Below, in pieces: positions 24,377 through 34,605 of a stretch of DNA of 64,000 nt. A model generated the notes under the pieces. The model was given only the letters and a program-made list of their open reading frames with translations, ran no database searches and was not told the origin of the DNA. Location of the stretch: positions 31,977,001 through 32,041,000 of the forward strand of contig NC_053400.1 in NCBI RefSeq assembly GCF_016859285.1. Reading direction: 5' to 3'. The translations under genes and the position numbers were made by a program. The stretch is from Xiphias gladius. Taxonomy: Eukaryota > Chordata > Actinopteri > Istiophoriformes > Xiphiidae. The number at the start of each line of letters is the position of its first letter. The first letter of the stretch is position 1.

Positions 24377-26016
24377 ATGAATTCGGGCGCGGTTTTGTTG
24401 TTAGAGACCGTTAACTTTGCCGCAGAGAAACATCGCAACCAGCGACGTAAGGACGCAGACGGGACGCCGTACATTAATCACCCCATCGGTACGCCCGCGT
24501 AGGAGTGTTTGTACCTTACCGCGATGCCTTCAGGTGATGCTCGTAAATCCGTCGGTCCCACGCTGCAGGCACAACAACTGGACTGAGCCTGTGTTGGATT
24601 TTTAAAACAGCTTCTGACGTTTAACTTTTGGTGTCAAGTGGCTGTGGCAGGTGACAGTTGCTGAGTGTGTTGGGAGGAGGGAAACTAAAAATCCATGCTA
24701 GACATGTAATCAATCTCATAATACTCCATGGAGCTAGACCGATAAAACGACCGGGCTGATATACAGGCCGATATTGGCTCACTGCATAATATGGCTCAGA
24801 CTTTCCTGGTTGTATTAATGCCACTGTTGGCGGGTCTTTGTCCGCTCCTGGCGTCCTGAGGTTCCCGGCAGCAGCTGAAAACAGTAAGATGTCTTGTTGA
24901 CTTTCCTCTCGCTCACGGCTCTGTGTCTGCACTTTTAAAGGAGTCGCAAGAATCCTCAGCCACGAAGGAGGCGTCGCAGACATCGAGGTTTTGCAAGTAC
25001 GTCGTTATCGGTAAGTTTCTGTCGAGTACAGAATCTCTCCTGTTACTAAGCGTGTGCGTGCTGTCCCCTTCCCTCAGGCTGCTCTCCTTCATGACACGGT
25101 GGAGGACACAGACACCACTCCTGCGGAGCTCGAGGCGAAGTTCGGACCGACCGTGGCTCGTATCGTTCAGGAGGTGACGGATGACAAGCGTCTGCCCAAG
25201 CAGGAGAGGAAGCGCCTGCAGGTGGAACACGCGCCTCATTGCAGCCGCCAGGCCAAATTGGTCAAACTTGCTGATAAACTGTACAACCTGAGGGACCTGA
25301 ACCGCTGCACGCCTGTTGGTCAGCACCTCACTGTCACTGCTCCTATGTTGTAACTGGGTCACTTTTGTTGTTTTTTTAAAGGACTTTGTTTTAGTTGTAC
25401 ACGTTTTAGAGCTGCAGTGATTGAGAAAATTAATCTGCAACTATTTTGTTAATCGATTAACCGTTTTAGTGATTTCTTAAGAAAAAAATTCCAAACATTT
25501 GCTGGTTAACGCTTCTCAAATGTGAGGATTTTTGCTGCTTTTCAAAGTCATATATGATATTAAACTGAATATTAAAATACTATCAGTAAAAATAAAACCA
25601 GCGATTCAAAAGCACCATCTTGTGGTTTGGGAAGTTATAGGAGGCACTTTTAACAGTTTTCGGACATTTGGCGCTCAGCTCCAAGACCGTTCTCCCCAAG
25701 TGAGGGGACGTAAATCTTTCAAATAATTTCCTGTAACAGCTGGGCACTGTAGTTTTTGGCAAACGTTACTCAAACACAAGTGCATAGTGCATTTGTGGGG
25801 GACTATCTTTAATAATTTGAGAAGAGGGTTACTACAGTGTACCATACCTTTTCCCCTTAAGTGTGTGTGTGTGTGTGTTTGGCAGGTTGGACAGCTGAGC
25901 GGGTCCAGGAGTATTTTGTGTGGGCCTGTGAGGTGGTGAAAGGCCTGAAGGGAACCAACTCAGCTCTGGAGGAGAAGCTGGAGGAGCTGTTCAGACAGAG
26001 AGGAGCCCAGATCTGA
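24377..26016 (+). CDS. hddc3: HDDC3 / MESH1, HD-domain (p)ppGpp and NADPH hydrolase, complete
   Basis: This is the metazoan SpoT homologue, a small Mn-dependent HD-domain hydrolase that removes the 3' diphosphate of (p)ppGpp and, in animals, acts on NADPH in the cytosol. Exons 24377-24488, 24941-24996, 25078-25318 and 25886-26016 join in phase to 179 residues, the same length as human. The HD metal ligands are all present at the family positions: H35 (YINHPIG), H61-D62 with E65-D66 ([10 protein letters not shown]) and D122 ([14 protein letters not shown]). Further matches are [15 protein letters not shown] and [19 protein letters not shown]. The start at 24377 has a strong Kozak context (cccaccATG) and gives human numbering; an in-frame upstream ATG at 24362 in weak context would add MSFPT. 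Exon 4 is preceded by a TG tract instead of a normal polypyrimidine tract. Confidence 0.97.
25405..25560 (+). mobile_element. Interspersed repeat G fragment (hddc3 intron 3)
   Basis: Starts AGAGCTGCAGTGATTGAG and contains TTAATCGATTAACCG, the signature of a teleost repeat whose consensus begins GGGCTGCAACTAACGA. Other copies are at 27625, 28030, 28925, 31865 and 34810. Confidence 0.55.
25726..25806 (+). repeat. Repeat H, copy 2 (hddc3 intron 3)
   Basis: Matches 18160-18245 over ACAGCTGGGCACTGTAGTTT and the following blocks. Confidence 0.65.
25861..25879 (+). repeat. (GT)n tract at the hddc3 exon 4 acceptor
   Basis: A TG run of 9 units plus TTTGGCAG leads directly into the exon at 25886. The microsatellite occupies the position of the polypyrimidine tract. 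Confidence 0.9.
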
Positions 26017-26089
26017 CAGCATCAACACGACACAGTGGAGAGCAGACTATTTAAGTTACAAATGAATCAAATTTTCAGTTATTTAAAAA

Positions 26090-26104
26090 AATAAAAAAAA
26101 TAAA
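26090..26104 (+). terminator. hddc3: hddc3 polyadenylation signals
   Basis: Two AATAAA hexamers (26090-26095 and 26099-26104) in an A-rich stretch about 75-90 bases after the stop codon. Confidence 0.7.
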
Positions 26105-26134
26105 TCCTATTTCATATGAAGTTGTGTGGCCTTT

Positions 26135-26375
26135 CATTTATTTTTTACCTCCGATAAGCTTATGTTTCGACTCTTGTCTGTTTGTTCGTTTATTCGTCGG
26201 CAGGATTATGCAAAAAGCACTGAACCGATTTGCACTGAATTTGGTGGAGGGAGGGGGAATGGGCCAGGAGACAGCCCATTAAATTTTGGGTCAGATCCAG
26301 ATCACTTACTATGAATCTGTGAAGTCTGGTGTAAGTTGTTTGACTTAGCCAGAGGTACGCCCTCTCCCGAGTGCC
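26135..26375 (+). mobile_element. Interspersed repeat F, copy 1
   Basis: Contains TTATGTTTCGACTC, GGCAGGATTATGCAAAAA, GGTGGAGGGAGGGGGAATGG, CCCATTAAATTTTGGGTC and a CTCTCCCGAGTGCCAT end. A second copy lies inverted at 36520-36775. It immediately follows the hddc3 polyadenylation signals. No coding capacity. Confidence 0.7.
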
Positions 26376-27360
26376 ATTTTAGTTTCATATTTGTGGTTGT
26401 TTTGGTAAATTGAGGGTATGTTGAAAGTTTGGCATAGTTATATCAGTTATTTTATTCTGCCCATTAATTATTATTATCAGCTGAAGGAAATGATAGTGCT
26501 GAGTTTTCTGCCAACAAGCTACAAAAACAGGTTCAGTCTCTCTTTCACTGCAAACACTGAATCTCTGATGAGTTTCCTTTCAATTATTTTAATAATTTTG
26601 AGGTTTGGACTTTTGGCTGGACAAAAGAATCATTGTGAATATTTCACTTTGGGCTCTGGATAATTGTGATGGCATTCCACACTATTTTCTGATTTCTTTA
26701 TAAACTATAGAGTCAATCAATTAATTGAGAAAAATATTCTCAAATTAAAAAACAATCCGTACTTGGCGTCCTATACCAAATTGTCCACATTAGCTCCACC
26801 TCAGGAGCAAAATGCTACTTATACATTAATGCATAAGTAATAATAATGTAATGATATATAATATGTAATAGCATAACAGGCGTAACAGTTTTTGTTTGTT
26901 GTTGTTTGAAGACCTTTACTTTCAATAGCGTAATTTAAGTACCTTTTTCTGATTAAACCTACATACTCTTATTTAACAGTAAGATTTTAAATGCAGGACT
27001 TTTGCTCATGATAGGATATTTCTACAGTGAGGTATTAGCACTTTTACTAGGTACAAAGATCCGAATACTGCCTCCACCACTGCAGGCTCTGCCCTTGTAA
27101 TGCACAGTGTATTTATTGGACAGTTATGCTCAGTTCAGTCTCTATTCCCAGACTGTTCTTATCTATCTATCTACGAGGGCGGAATTATACGGTGATATTG
27201 TAGAATATCTAGATTCACTTGCAGGCCTCTCGTTTTTTTTTTTTTTTTTGTTTAATCGCTTTAACTTGTCTGTTACTTGTAAAAATTCAGTTGCGTATGA
27301 TTTTGTGCGGAACCATGGACCGTATGTGGTCGGAACAAATCCACTTCCTGTCCGATCACA
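26376..27360. other. hddc3-mfap1 intergenic DNA
   Basis: AT-rich with no gene. The part from about 26900 to 27083 is the 3' portion of a hAT-like element: it holds AAATGCAGGACTTTTGC, AGGTACAAAGATCCGAATAC and ends CCACCACTG, the terminal inverted-repeat motif seen at 43839 and 46299. A T18-type run lies near 27232-27249. Confidence 0.5.
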
Positions 27361-27468
27361 CGTTTGGTTAAACTTCCGTTTTCGAGAGAGCGACGACGAA
27401 CTCATTTTGTCCCAGTGAAAAATACTCAGTTTTATTTTTACTCAGCTGCTTTCGTCGACCAGGCAGCC
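27345..27468 (+). promoter_or_regulatory. mfap1: mfap1 promoter and 5' UTR
   Basis: Two ETS-like sites (CTTCCTG near 27344-27350 and AACTTCCG near 27370-27377) lie in the 120 bases before the ATG, in a locally CpG-containing stretch. I saw no TATA box at a plausible position. Confidence 0.4.
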
Positions 27469-30400
27469 ATGTCCAGTCGCGAAGCCCTCAACATGAAGCT
27501 CCCACCGATCCAGTCCACGGCCGGAGCCGTGCCGGTCCGGAATGAGAAAGGTGAGACGCCGAGGTGGTTAGCGGCGTGCTAAGTTAGCACCTAGCCGGGT
27601 TTGCAGCTAACGTTGTTTTCGTTATCAATTAACATAACCATCATTTTCTCCATTAGTCGATCGGTCGTTTGGTCTGTAAAAAGTCTCTAAATTGGTAGAA
27701 ATTGGCATTTACAGTTTCTTAGACCCGAAGGTGATGTTTTCAAATTCTTTGTTTTGTGGGATCAACAGTCCAAAACCTAAATACTTTAATTTACTGTCAC
27801 AAAAAGAAACAAATCCCCACAACTGAGAAGCTGAAACCAGACATTTGGAATTTGATTGAAAAAAATGTCTGAAATCCTCAATTGATTATCCAATTACTTG
27901 CTGAATTATTTCCTGTTAACACAAATAACACCAACAGCCTTTCTGGAGTGATGAGAAGAGTTAAGTTAGTGCTTTACACTGACTATACTTTAATAAAAAT
28001 GGCTTCTAACAGTAGTTGGAGTAAATTCATGTAGGGCTGCAACTAACGACAGTTTTCGTTATTGATTTATGTCAAATTTTTGAGGATTTTCCGTCTATAA
28101 AATGTGTGAAAATGTCAGAAAATGTCCATCACAGTTTTCCCAGACCCCAAGGTGACTTCCTCAAATGTCCGATCAACAGTCCAAACCCCCACAATATTCA
28201 GTTTGCAACAATATAAAACAGAGAAAAACATCTTACACTGACCATTTGGCAATTTTTGGCATTTTACATTTATAAATGACTCAACTGGTTGATCAATTAG
28301 CTGAATGAATATTGATTAAGTTTCTCTCTAGTTGCTAAATAACTAATAATTTCAGTTCTAAATTCCTGCAGGTTGCAGCAGCGGGTTAATGCCCATGGCT
28401 GAGGAGCGAAATGCTCAGTAATTCACACGAGGGTGTGATGATTTTGATGTCCACGTGCTTTTGGCCGTGTAGTTTGGATGGAGGAGCAAAAGTATTTCAA
28501 TAAAACCCCTCTCCGACACACTATCAACTACAGAATCTACAAAAAAATACGAGTTCCAGTCATATTTACTATTTAGTACCGGACTTTTAGTGAACTTGTA
28601 TTATTATCTACAGGGGTTTCAGGTTTTTCCAGTCACACACTGTCCAGTAATGTCACTAAGATGTAACGTTACAGGATAGTGTCTTAGAAACAAGTTAAAA
28701 AGCATGAAACGTGTAATGCTTTCGGGACACGTAAATGGCAGTTTAAGTATCAATATAAACATTTAGTGATTTACAGTCTGTGGTCACAACACAAAGTATT
28801 GTGTGTAACCCAAATAGATTTTCTTAAATTTAGGAATGTGTGACTCTTGGAATCGAACAAATTTGTACTGTGATTCTCGCTAAAATCCATGTAAGTATCA
28901 GCTGAACTGGGAAAGAAAAATACTTTCAGGGCAGTTATTTTCATTATTAATCTATTGATCTATGAATAATTTTTCCCAATGGCCCTAGGTGACTTCATTT
29001 GAGCTGTAGTTCTGACCAATCAGCCATTCAAAACCCAGAGATAATTCAGATCACAGTGTTATAAAACACAGAAATTTAGCAAAATCATTGCAGATTGTTT
29101 TTCTGATGGTTGATCCAAGGACTAATCATTTCAGCTCAATCAGATTTTCGTATCAGCTTCCAAAACCTAAATAGTGCCTCCCAAAAAGGTAAAAAGCTGG
29201 TTGCCAGCTGTTGCATTGAATAGAGATGCGTAAAGATGGTATCTTAGGTAAGACTTGAACAGATTCAAGCAAACATCTCAACATTCTGTATTTGGGGTGG
29301 GAAACACAGAGACCAAACTGATAATTAATGCCTCTTCACATCCCAGGTGAGCTCTCCATGGAGAAGGTGAAGGTGAAGAGATATGTGTCAGGTAAACGTC
29401 CTGACTATGCACCAATGGAGTCGTCGGATGAGGAAGAAGAGGACTTCCAGTTCGTGAAGAAGGGAAAGGAACTTGAGCCAGAGGTGGAGCTGGAGGAAGA
29501 TGACATCTCTGACCCACGTCTCAAACGCTTGCTCAACCGCGTCTCTGAGGACGTGGAGGAGAGGTATCGCACCGCTCTTCCGACTTGATTGGAGGTGAAC
29601 GATATGATCGCTGAATTTTCTGTTGCTTAAACGCTGATTCGTCCTCTTTGCGTTCTTGTTTCTTTGTCCGCAGGCTCGCAAGACACAGACAGATCGCAGA
29701 GCCTGAAGTTGTTGCTGAGAGCAGCGAGGACTCCGATGAAGGCACCTGGCACCCAGAGCATGAAGAGAGTAGTGAGGAGGAAGAGGAGGAGGAGGAAGAA
29801 GTGGATGATGAGGTTGCTATCCGTGCTGTCGCAAACTTTTTTTCCCCCCAACCTTTTAGTTAATTATATTAAGAAGAGTTTTTAACGCGGAGTTTGTCAT
29901 TCCGTGCAGGAAATTGAGAGGAGACGAGCAATGATGCGGCAGCGAGCCATGGAACGAAAGAATGAGGAGATGGAGGTCATGGAGGTGGAGGAGGAAGGGA
30001 AGTCGGGGGAGGAGTCGGAGTCTGAGTCCGAATATGAAGAATACACAGACAGCGAGGATGAAGCAGAGCCGCGTCTCAAACCTGTCTTCATTCGCAAGTA
30101 TGTGCTGAGACAAGGACAGATGCACTTTAACCCAGAAATGTTCCGGCAGCTTTCTCTGTCGACGCCACGCGGCGGAAACAGCCTGAGTCGGGTTTTCCGT
30201 GCATGACGCTAATGCAGACTGCCAGATCAGAGCGGAAACCATCCACTGCAGCTCCACTGGAAACAACATTAGTAACGTTCCCGTGTAAATCTAATGATGG
30301 TTGTAAACAGTGTGAGTAAGATGTATGCAAGAGATTCGGAAATGATATTATAGTTTCCTGCATTGTCTGGTTTAACAAGCCAGACAGCATTTTTCACTGA

Positions 30401-33400
30401 GGCATTCCCTCATTAATCCGGAGCGGCCGTGTTGCAAGGGAACAAACTTCTTCAGACGTAGAACGTCTATGCGTGAATACACCAAACAGTTTCCCATTCT
30501 CCCAACTGCAGCCTAGTGGTTCCCAACCTTTTTGGCTTGTGACTCTGTTGGTGAGCAGTTCAACCAAAGATTATTCCATCTCATATAGTTTCACTTAAAT
30601 CATTTATTTCCTTTTTCTTATTCCACAAGAAAAAGGAAAAAATTATAGAAAATTCAGGGGAAAAAAATTAACCCAAATTTTGTGTAACAGTAAAATGTAT
30701 GTAGTGTTTTACCAGTCAGTCCCTTTATGTTAATCTGTTGACAGTTTAATGTGGTGGTTCGACTGTTTCCATTACACTTACATCTTGCTTTTATCAATAC
30801 ATAAGCTTTGCCACCTCAGCCAAGCGCAAAAACGTTTTTTGCAACGTGTTTTGAATGTTTTAGCTGATTGCACTCGGGTTTTCGAAGCACAAATTGAAAA
30901 TGCGTATAAGAACAGGTGGATGGAAACACACCTACAGCCTGGAGTTGTTGCATGTCCCACTCTTTAAAATGAGCCGACTGCAAATATAATACTTATGTAT
31001 ATTATCATACTTATTATCATCATTGGAACTGATCAACTTACATTCAATCAATTAGCTGCTAAAGTGCTAAGGGGGCAAAAAATTGGACATTTTTACATGA
31101 TGGTGCAATTTTGAAATAAACACATGCACAGTAAGCGTTGACTTATTCAAGTTATTGACTTATTTGTAGTAAATAAGAGATAAAAAAAAATAAAACCATG
31201 GGTGCAAGGTAACAACATGGAAGTTACAGGTTCAATCTGTGTCTTCGTCTGTTTTGTTTTGTCTCACAGAAAGGACAGAATCACAGTGGCGGAGCGTGAA
31301 GCAGAGGAGCAGAGGCAAAGAGAGCTGGAGGCCGAGGCCAAGAAGCAGGCAGAGGAGCGACGGCGCTACACCCTCAAGATCGTGGAGGAGGAGGCCAAGA
31401 AGGAGTTTGAGGAGAACCGTCGCACACTGGCTGCTCTGGAAGCCCTAGACACTGATGGAGAAAACGAGGAGGAAGAATACGAAGCCTGGAAAGTCCGAGA
31501 GCTGAAACGCATCAAGAGGGACAGAGAGGCCAGAGAAGTGTGAGTAAACAGTTACTTGACTCCCTAAGATGACTTTTTATGATGAAACGTGCTCGACTAA
31601 CGGAGCACCTTTCAGTAAGCACAGTGCTGTAGTTGCCACTGAGGATGCTAATGAGCGGTGTTTGTCCTCAGCATGGAGAAGGAGAAGGCTGAAATCGAGA
31701 GATTCCACAACTTGACGGAGGAGGAGCGCAGGGCTGAGCTCCGCAACAGTGGCAAACTCGTCACCAACAAAGCCACCAAAGGCAAATACAAGTTCCTGCA
31801 GAAGTACTACCACAGAGGAGCCTTCTTCATGGTAAGTCACTGCCGAGCTGCAGTCTCACCGCGGTATGATAAAGAAAAGCATCCCATCTTCACATTTGAG
31901 AATTTAGAACCAGCAAATGTTTGGCTTTTTTGCTCGAAAAGTTGACTAAAATGATAATTCAATTATTGAAATAGTTGTCGATCAATTATTTGAACACCGA
32001 TGAATTGATTCTGTCTTTACTACACAGGAGCGCAACAAAAAGCTAATTAAATTACAGATAAATACCATTTAGATATTTTTGTAAAATGACTTATAACAAA
32101 TACTCACTTTTTAAGTTTATTGTATCAGCTTGTGATATTTTTTCAGTTGCCCAAACAAATCTTCATACTTTAATAGAGTAGTTTTACATATAGCACCAAT
32201 ATTACCTGATAATCCAACAATGGCCTCGATCTCTGGTGTTATTGATTTTTATTTTTTTACCTGTAAGTGAGCAGATTGGTTTTTCATCAACTCGAGTCAT
32301 GCTTTTAAAAGCTATTTATTGCAGCATTGTTTATCAATGTGTACATTTTCTATTTGAATTCATCTTGTGATAATGTGAAGCACCTCTGGAGATGATGATA
32401 CCTACATTACTTGACAGTCACACGGCCAGTCAGGCCAGTTTTAGTAAACATTAGAGGCCGACTGACAGAGTGGCACGGCCGATGGTGGCTTATGACAGAT
32501 GTATCCATATCAGTGTATAGGTCGCTCAGTAAGTGACAAGAAATTGCAGGAGGGAGTTGCTTAAGATTAACATGACATTACATGGTTTGTCCACCAGTGG
32601 GCACTTGCAACTGTAAAATGCCCTCCTCAGTACTTACTGTGTTTTTCAGCATTTTTTTTTTTTAAATTATTTTTATTATTATCATTATTAACAAAGGAGC
32701 CTCTAAAGTTTGATTTGATGCAGTGTTACTGACAGTAAATCATCAGTGGATCTGTAACTATTATTAACATATGTTTTCTGTCACAGGATGAGGAGGAGGA
32801 CGTGTACAAGAGAGATTTCAGCGCGCCTACGCTGGAGGATCACTTCAACAAAACCATCTTACCCAAAGTCATGCAGGTCGGCTGCTTTTATTCATATTTC
32901 ATCCTCTATGCGGCACCGTAGGCTGCATGTTGTAAAGTTTAATCTTAAAAATCAAGATTTATCAAAAAGATACTGTGTTTACGTGACTGTGGGAAAACGT
33001 GCAGGACTCGCACGTTCGCCGCTAAACAGTTTCTACATTTTTGTGCTGTTTAGTGAGTGAAAGAAATTTGGAGGATAGCAAGATCTGAGAGATGGATGAA
33101 TTTGGCTACTTCGGGCATTTTAAAATATTCTTCCACAAAAACACGTTGCAGTTATGTTGGACTCTTTAAAACTCCCTTTGCCCTTACGCTCGTTTAAATC
33201 AAGAGCAATTTTTCACAATCATATGTAATTTACTGTACAGGTATTGTATATCTAAAACTATAATATTTTACACTGGGTGAAATATTTCAAGAAGTCATGA
33301 CTTTTTACAGACGCAACTTTTCATCAAATACAAATATTTCAGACAACTGAAGCAGAATTTTTCTTGGCCTTTCGTCGTCATTCAGCCTGACGCACGTGGT

Positions 33401-33811
33401 GTCTCCGGACCCTTTTTGATCTCCACTAGAATATAAATGAAGTTCTGTAGTATCACAACCGACTCGTCTTAGGTTTAAGTTTTTTCTTTTTCTTTTCTCC
33501 TTCTTAAACTCATCCCAAAATTTTCCGACATTTTCCCAATTTATCATCCACCTTCTTAATGTTGTTCAGGGAAAATTAACCAGTTGGATGTGTCATTCAT
33601 TTGCCTGGTGTTTTTCTTTTCCCCTCTCAAGGTCAAAAACTTTGGCCGGTCTGGACGCACCAAGTACACCCACCTGGTGGATCAGGACACCACGTCGTTC
33701 GACTCGGCCTGGGCCCAGGAGAGCGCTCAGAACAGCAAGTTCTTCAAGCAGAAGGCGGCAGGCGTGAGGGACGTGTTCGACCGGCCCACGGTGAAGAAGA
33801 GGAAGACTTAA
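27469..33811 (+). CDS. mfap1: MFAP1, spliceosomal B-complex protein (microfibril-associated protein 1), complete
   Basis: Despite its historical name, MFAP1 is a nuclear component of the spliceosomal B complex that binds PRPF38A. Exons 27469-27550, 29347-29563, 29674-29812, 29910-30097, 31270-31539, 31672-31831, 32787-32876 and 33632-33811 join in phase to 441 residues (human 439). Diagnostic matches are [94 protein letters not shown] and [20 protein letters not shown]. The N-terminal third is highly acidic with long Glu runs; the middle is a charged helical region; the C-terminal part is the most conserved. It ends RPTVKKRKT, a basic nuclear-signal-like tail. Intron 1 is the longest (1.8 kb) and full of repeats. 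Confidence 0.97.
27625..27915 (+). mobile_element. Interspersed repeat G copy (mfap1 intron 1, first of three)
   Basis: Contains TTTTCGTTATCAATTAAC, GACCCGAAGGTGATGT, GGGATCAACAGTCCAAAACC and GAGAAGCTGAAACCAG, the order typical of the family. Confidence 0.6.
28030..28350 (+). mobile_element. Interspersed repeat G copy (mfap1 intron 1, second)
   Basis: The most complete start: TAGGGCTGCAACTAACGACA, then GACCCCAAGGTGACTTCC and CCGATCAACAGTCC, ending near CAACTGGTTGATCAATTAGC. Confidence 0.65.
28372..28474 (+). mobile_element. Terminal fragment of the Tc1-like family C (mfap1 intron 1)
   Basis: Has TTAATGCCCATGG and ends GATGTCCACGTGCTTTTGGC plus CGTGTAGT, the right-hand end of the element family also found at 35126-35649 and 42172-42333. 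Confidence 0.65.
28925..29130 (+). mobile_element. Interspersed repeat G copy (mfap1 intron 1, third)
   Basis: Degraded copy with TTATTTTCATTATTAATC, GGCCCTAGGTGACTTCA and the A-rich tail region of the family. Confidence 0.5.
30098..31269. other. mfap1 intron 4
   Basis: From about 30509 (AGTGGTTCCCAACCTTTTTG) a hAT-like TIR begins a degraded element of the type also seen at 38410 and 44114; it becomes unrecognisable after about 30700. The remainder is AT-rich and no exon is visible. Confidence 0.5.
31832..32786. other. mfap1 intron 6 with repeat pieces
   Basis: Positions 31865-31995 are the 3' part of repeat G (TCGATCAATTATTTG). Positions 32440-32640 resemble a repeat with GGCCGATGG and GTATCCATATCAGTGTATAG blocks, of the same type as 24735-24800. 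No exon. Confidence 0.45.
32877..33631. other. mfap1 intron 7
   Basis: No exon or repeat recognised in its 755 bases. Confidence 0.5.
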
Positions 33812-34346
33812 GATGCGACATGGACTTCATCGGGCGCACGCTGCAGCTTTTACGAGACTGTTCGGAGACGCCAATTCTCTTCCCTGGACTTCATGCTGTG
33901 GAAGGAAAGCGGCAAATAGACTGATTCCAACACTCTGAAGTGTCTGTCTAACAGGAAGGTTCAGAAACATTTAAAAAAAACAAACAAAAAAAAAAAAACT
34001 TAATTCCTTGTTGGCTGTTCAAACCCAACTTAAGGTTCAGATAGTTGTGAATGTGCAGAACATCACTTTAATGTGGAGTTTTGGCTGTTAAAATGGAATA
34101 TAGCTTAAATTGAGGAGATGGGGAAGGAAACTATGAAGTGAAATCAGCTTTGTCCAGAACTTCCTGAGGATTTCTATCCATAGTCAACAAGTTTGTGGAT
34201 TTTTAAGCCACGTCACACCCAGATACCTCCCCCATTTTAAAGCAAAGGAATTTTGTAAATATCAGCTAATAACAGTGTGCAGATTCTTGTTCTGATTTCC
34301 TGACATGTTTGTGAAAGTACAGGTATTGTAACTTGATTTGTTGGCA

Positions 34347-34352
34347 AATAAA
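34347..34352 (+). terminator. mfap1: mfap1 polyadenylation signal
   Basis: AATAAA 536 bases after the mfap1 stop codon, in an AT-rich stretch. The opposing hypk signal lies only about 107 bases further right. Confidence 0.75.
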
Positions 34353-34458
34353 ATTTGTATTTTCCTTATTTTTAAAACATTTCAACAGATTAAAACAAAG
34401 TATTGAAATTGCATGACATTCAATGACAGGTGACGAAGAGGCAGGCCAAATGTCAGCT

Positions 34459-34464
34459 TTTATT
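34459..34464 (-). terminator. hypk: hypk polyadenylation signal
   Basis: AATAAA on the minus strand, about 140 bases beyond the hypk stop codon. Confidence 0.75.
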
Positions 34465-34605
34465 TAAAAAAAGAAAAAAAAAAAAGGTTTGGGGTAAAGA
34501 TTACACCACAACAGTTTTAACAGTTCAGCCTCACTGACTTGATGAGCCTTGGTTTAAAAAAAAAAAGAAAAAAGTGAAGCAGTCCATTGTGTAAATGTTG
34601 TTCGC

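Noticed and set aside
24913-25440. 175-codon minus-strand frame
   Set aside because: It is antisense to hddc3 exons 2 and 3, whose conserved plus-strand frame explains the lack of stops.
29648-29885. Alternative frames around mfap1 exon 3
   Set aside because: Shadows of the acidic coding exon; only the frame with [13 protein letters not shown] matches MFAP1 and splices in phase.
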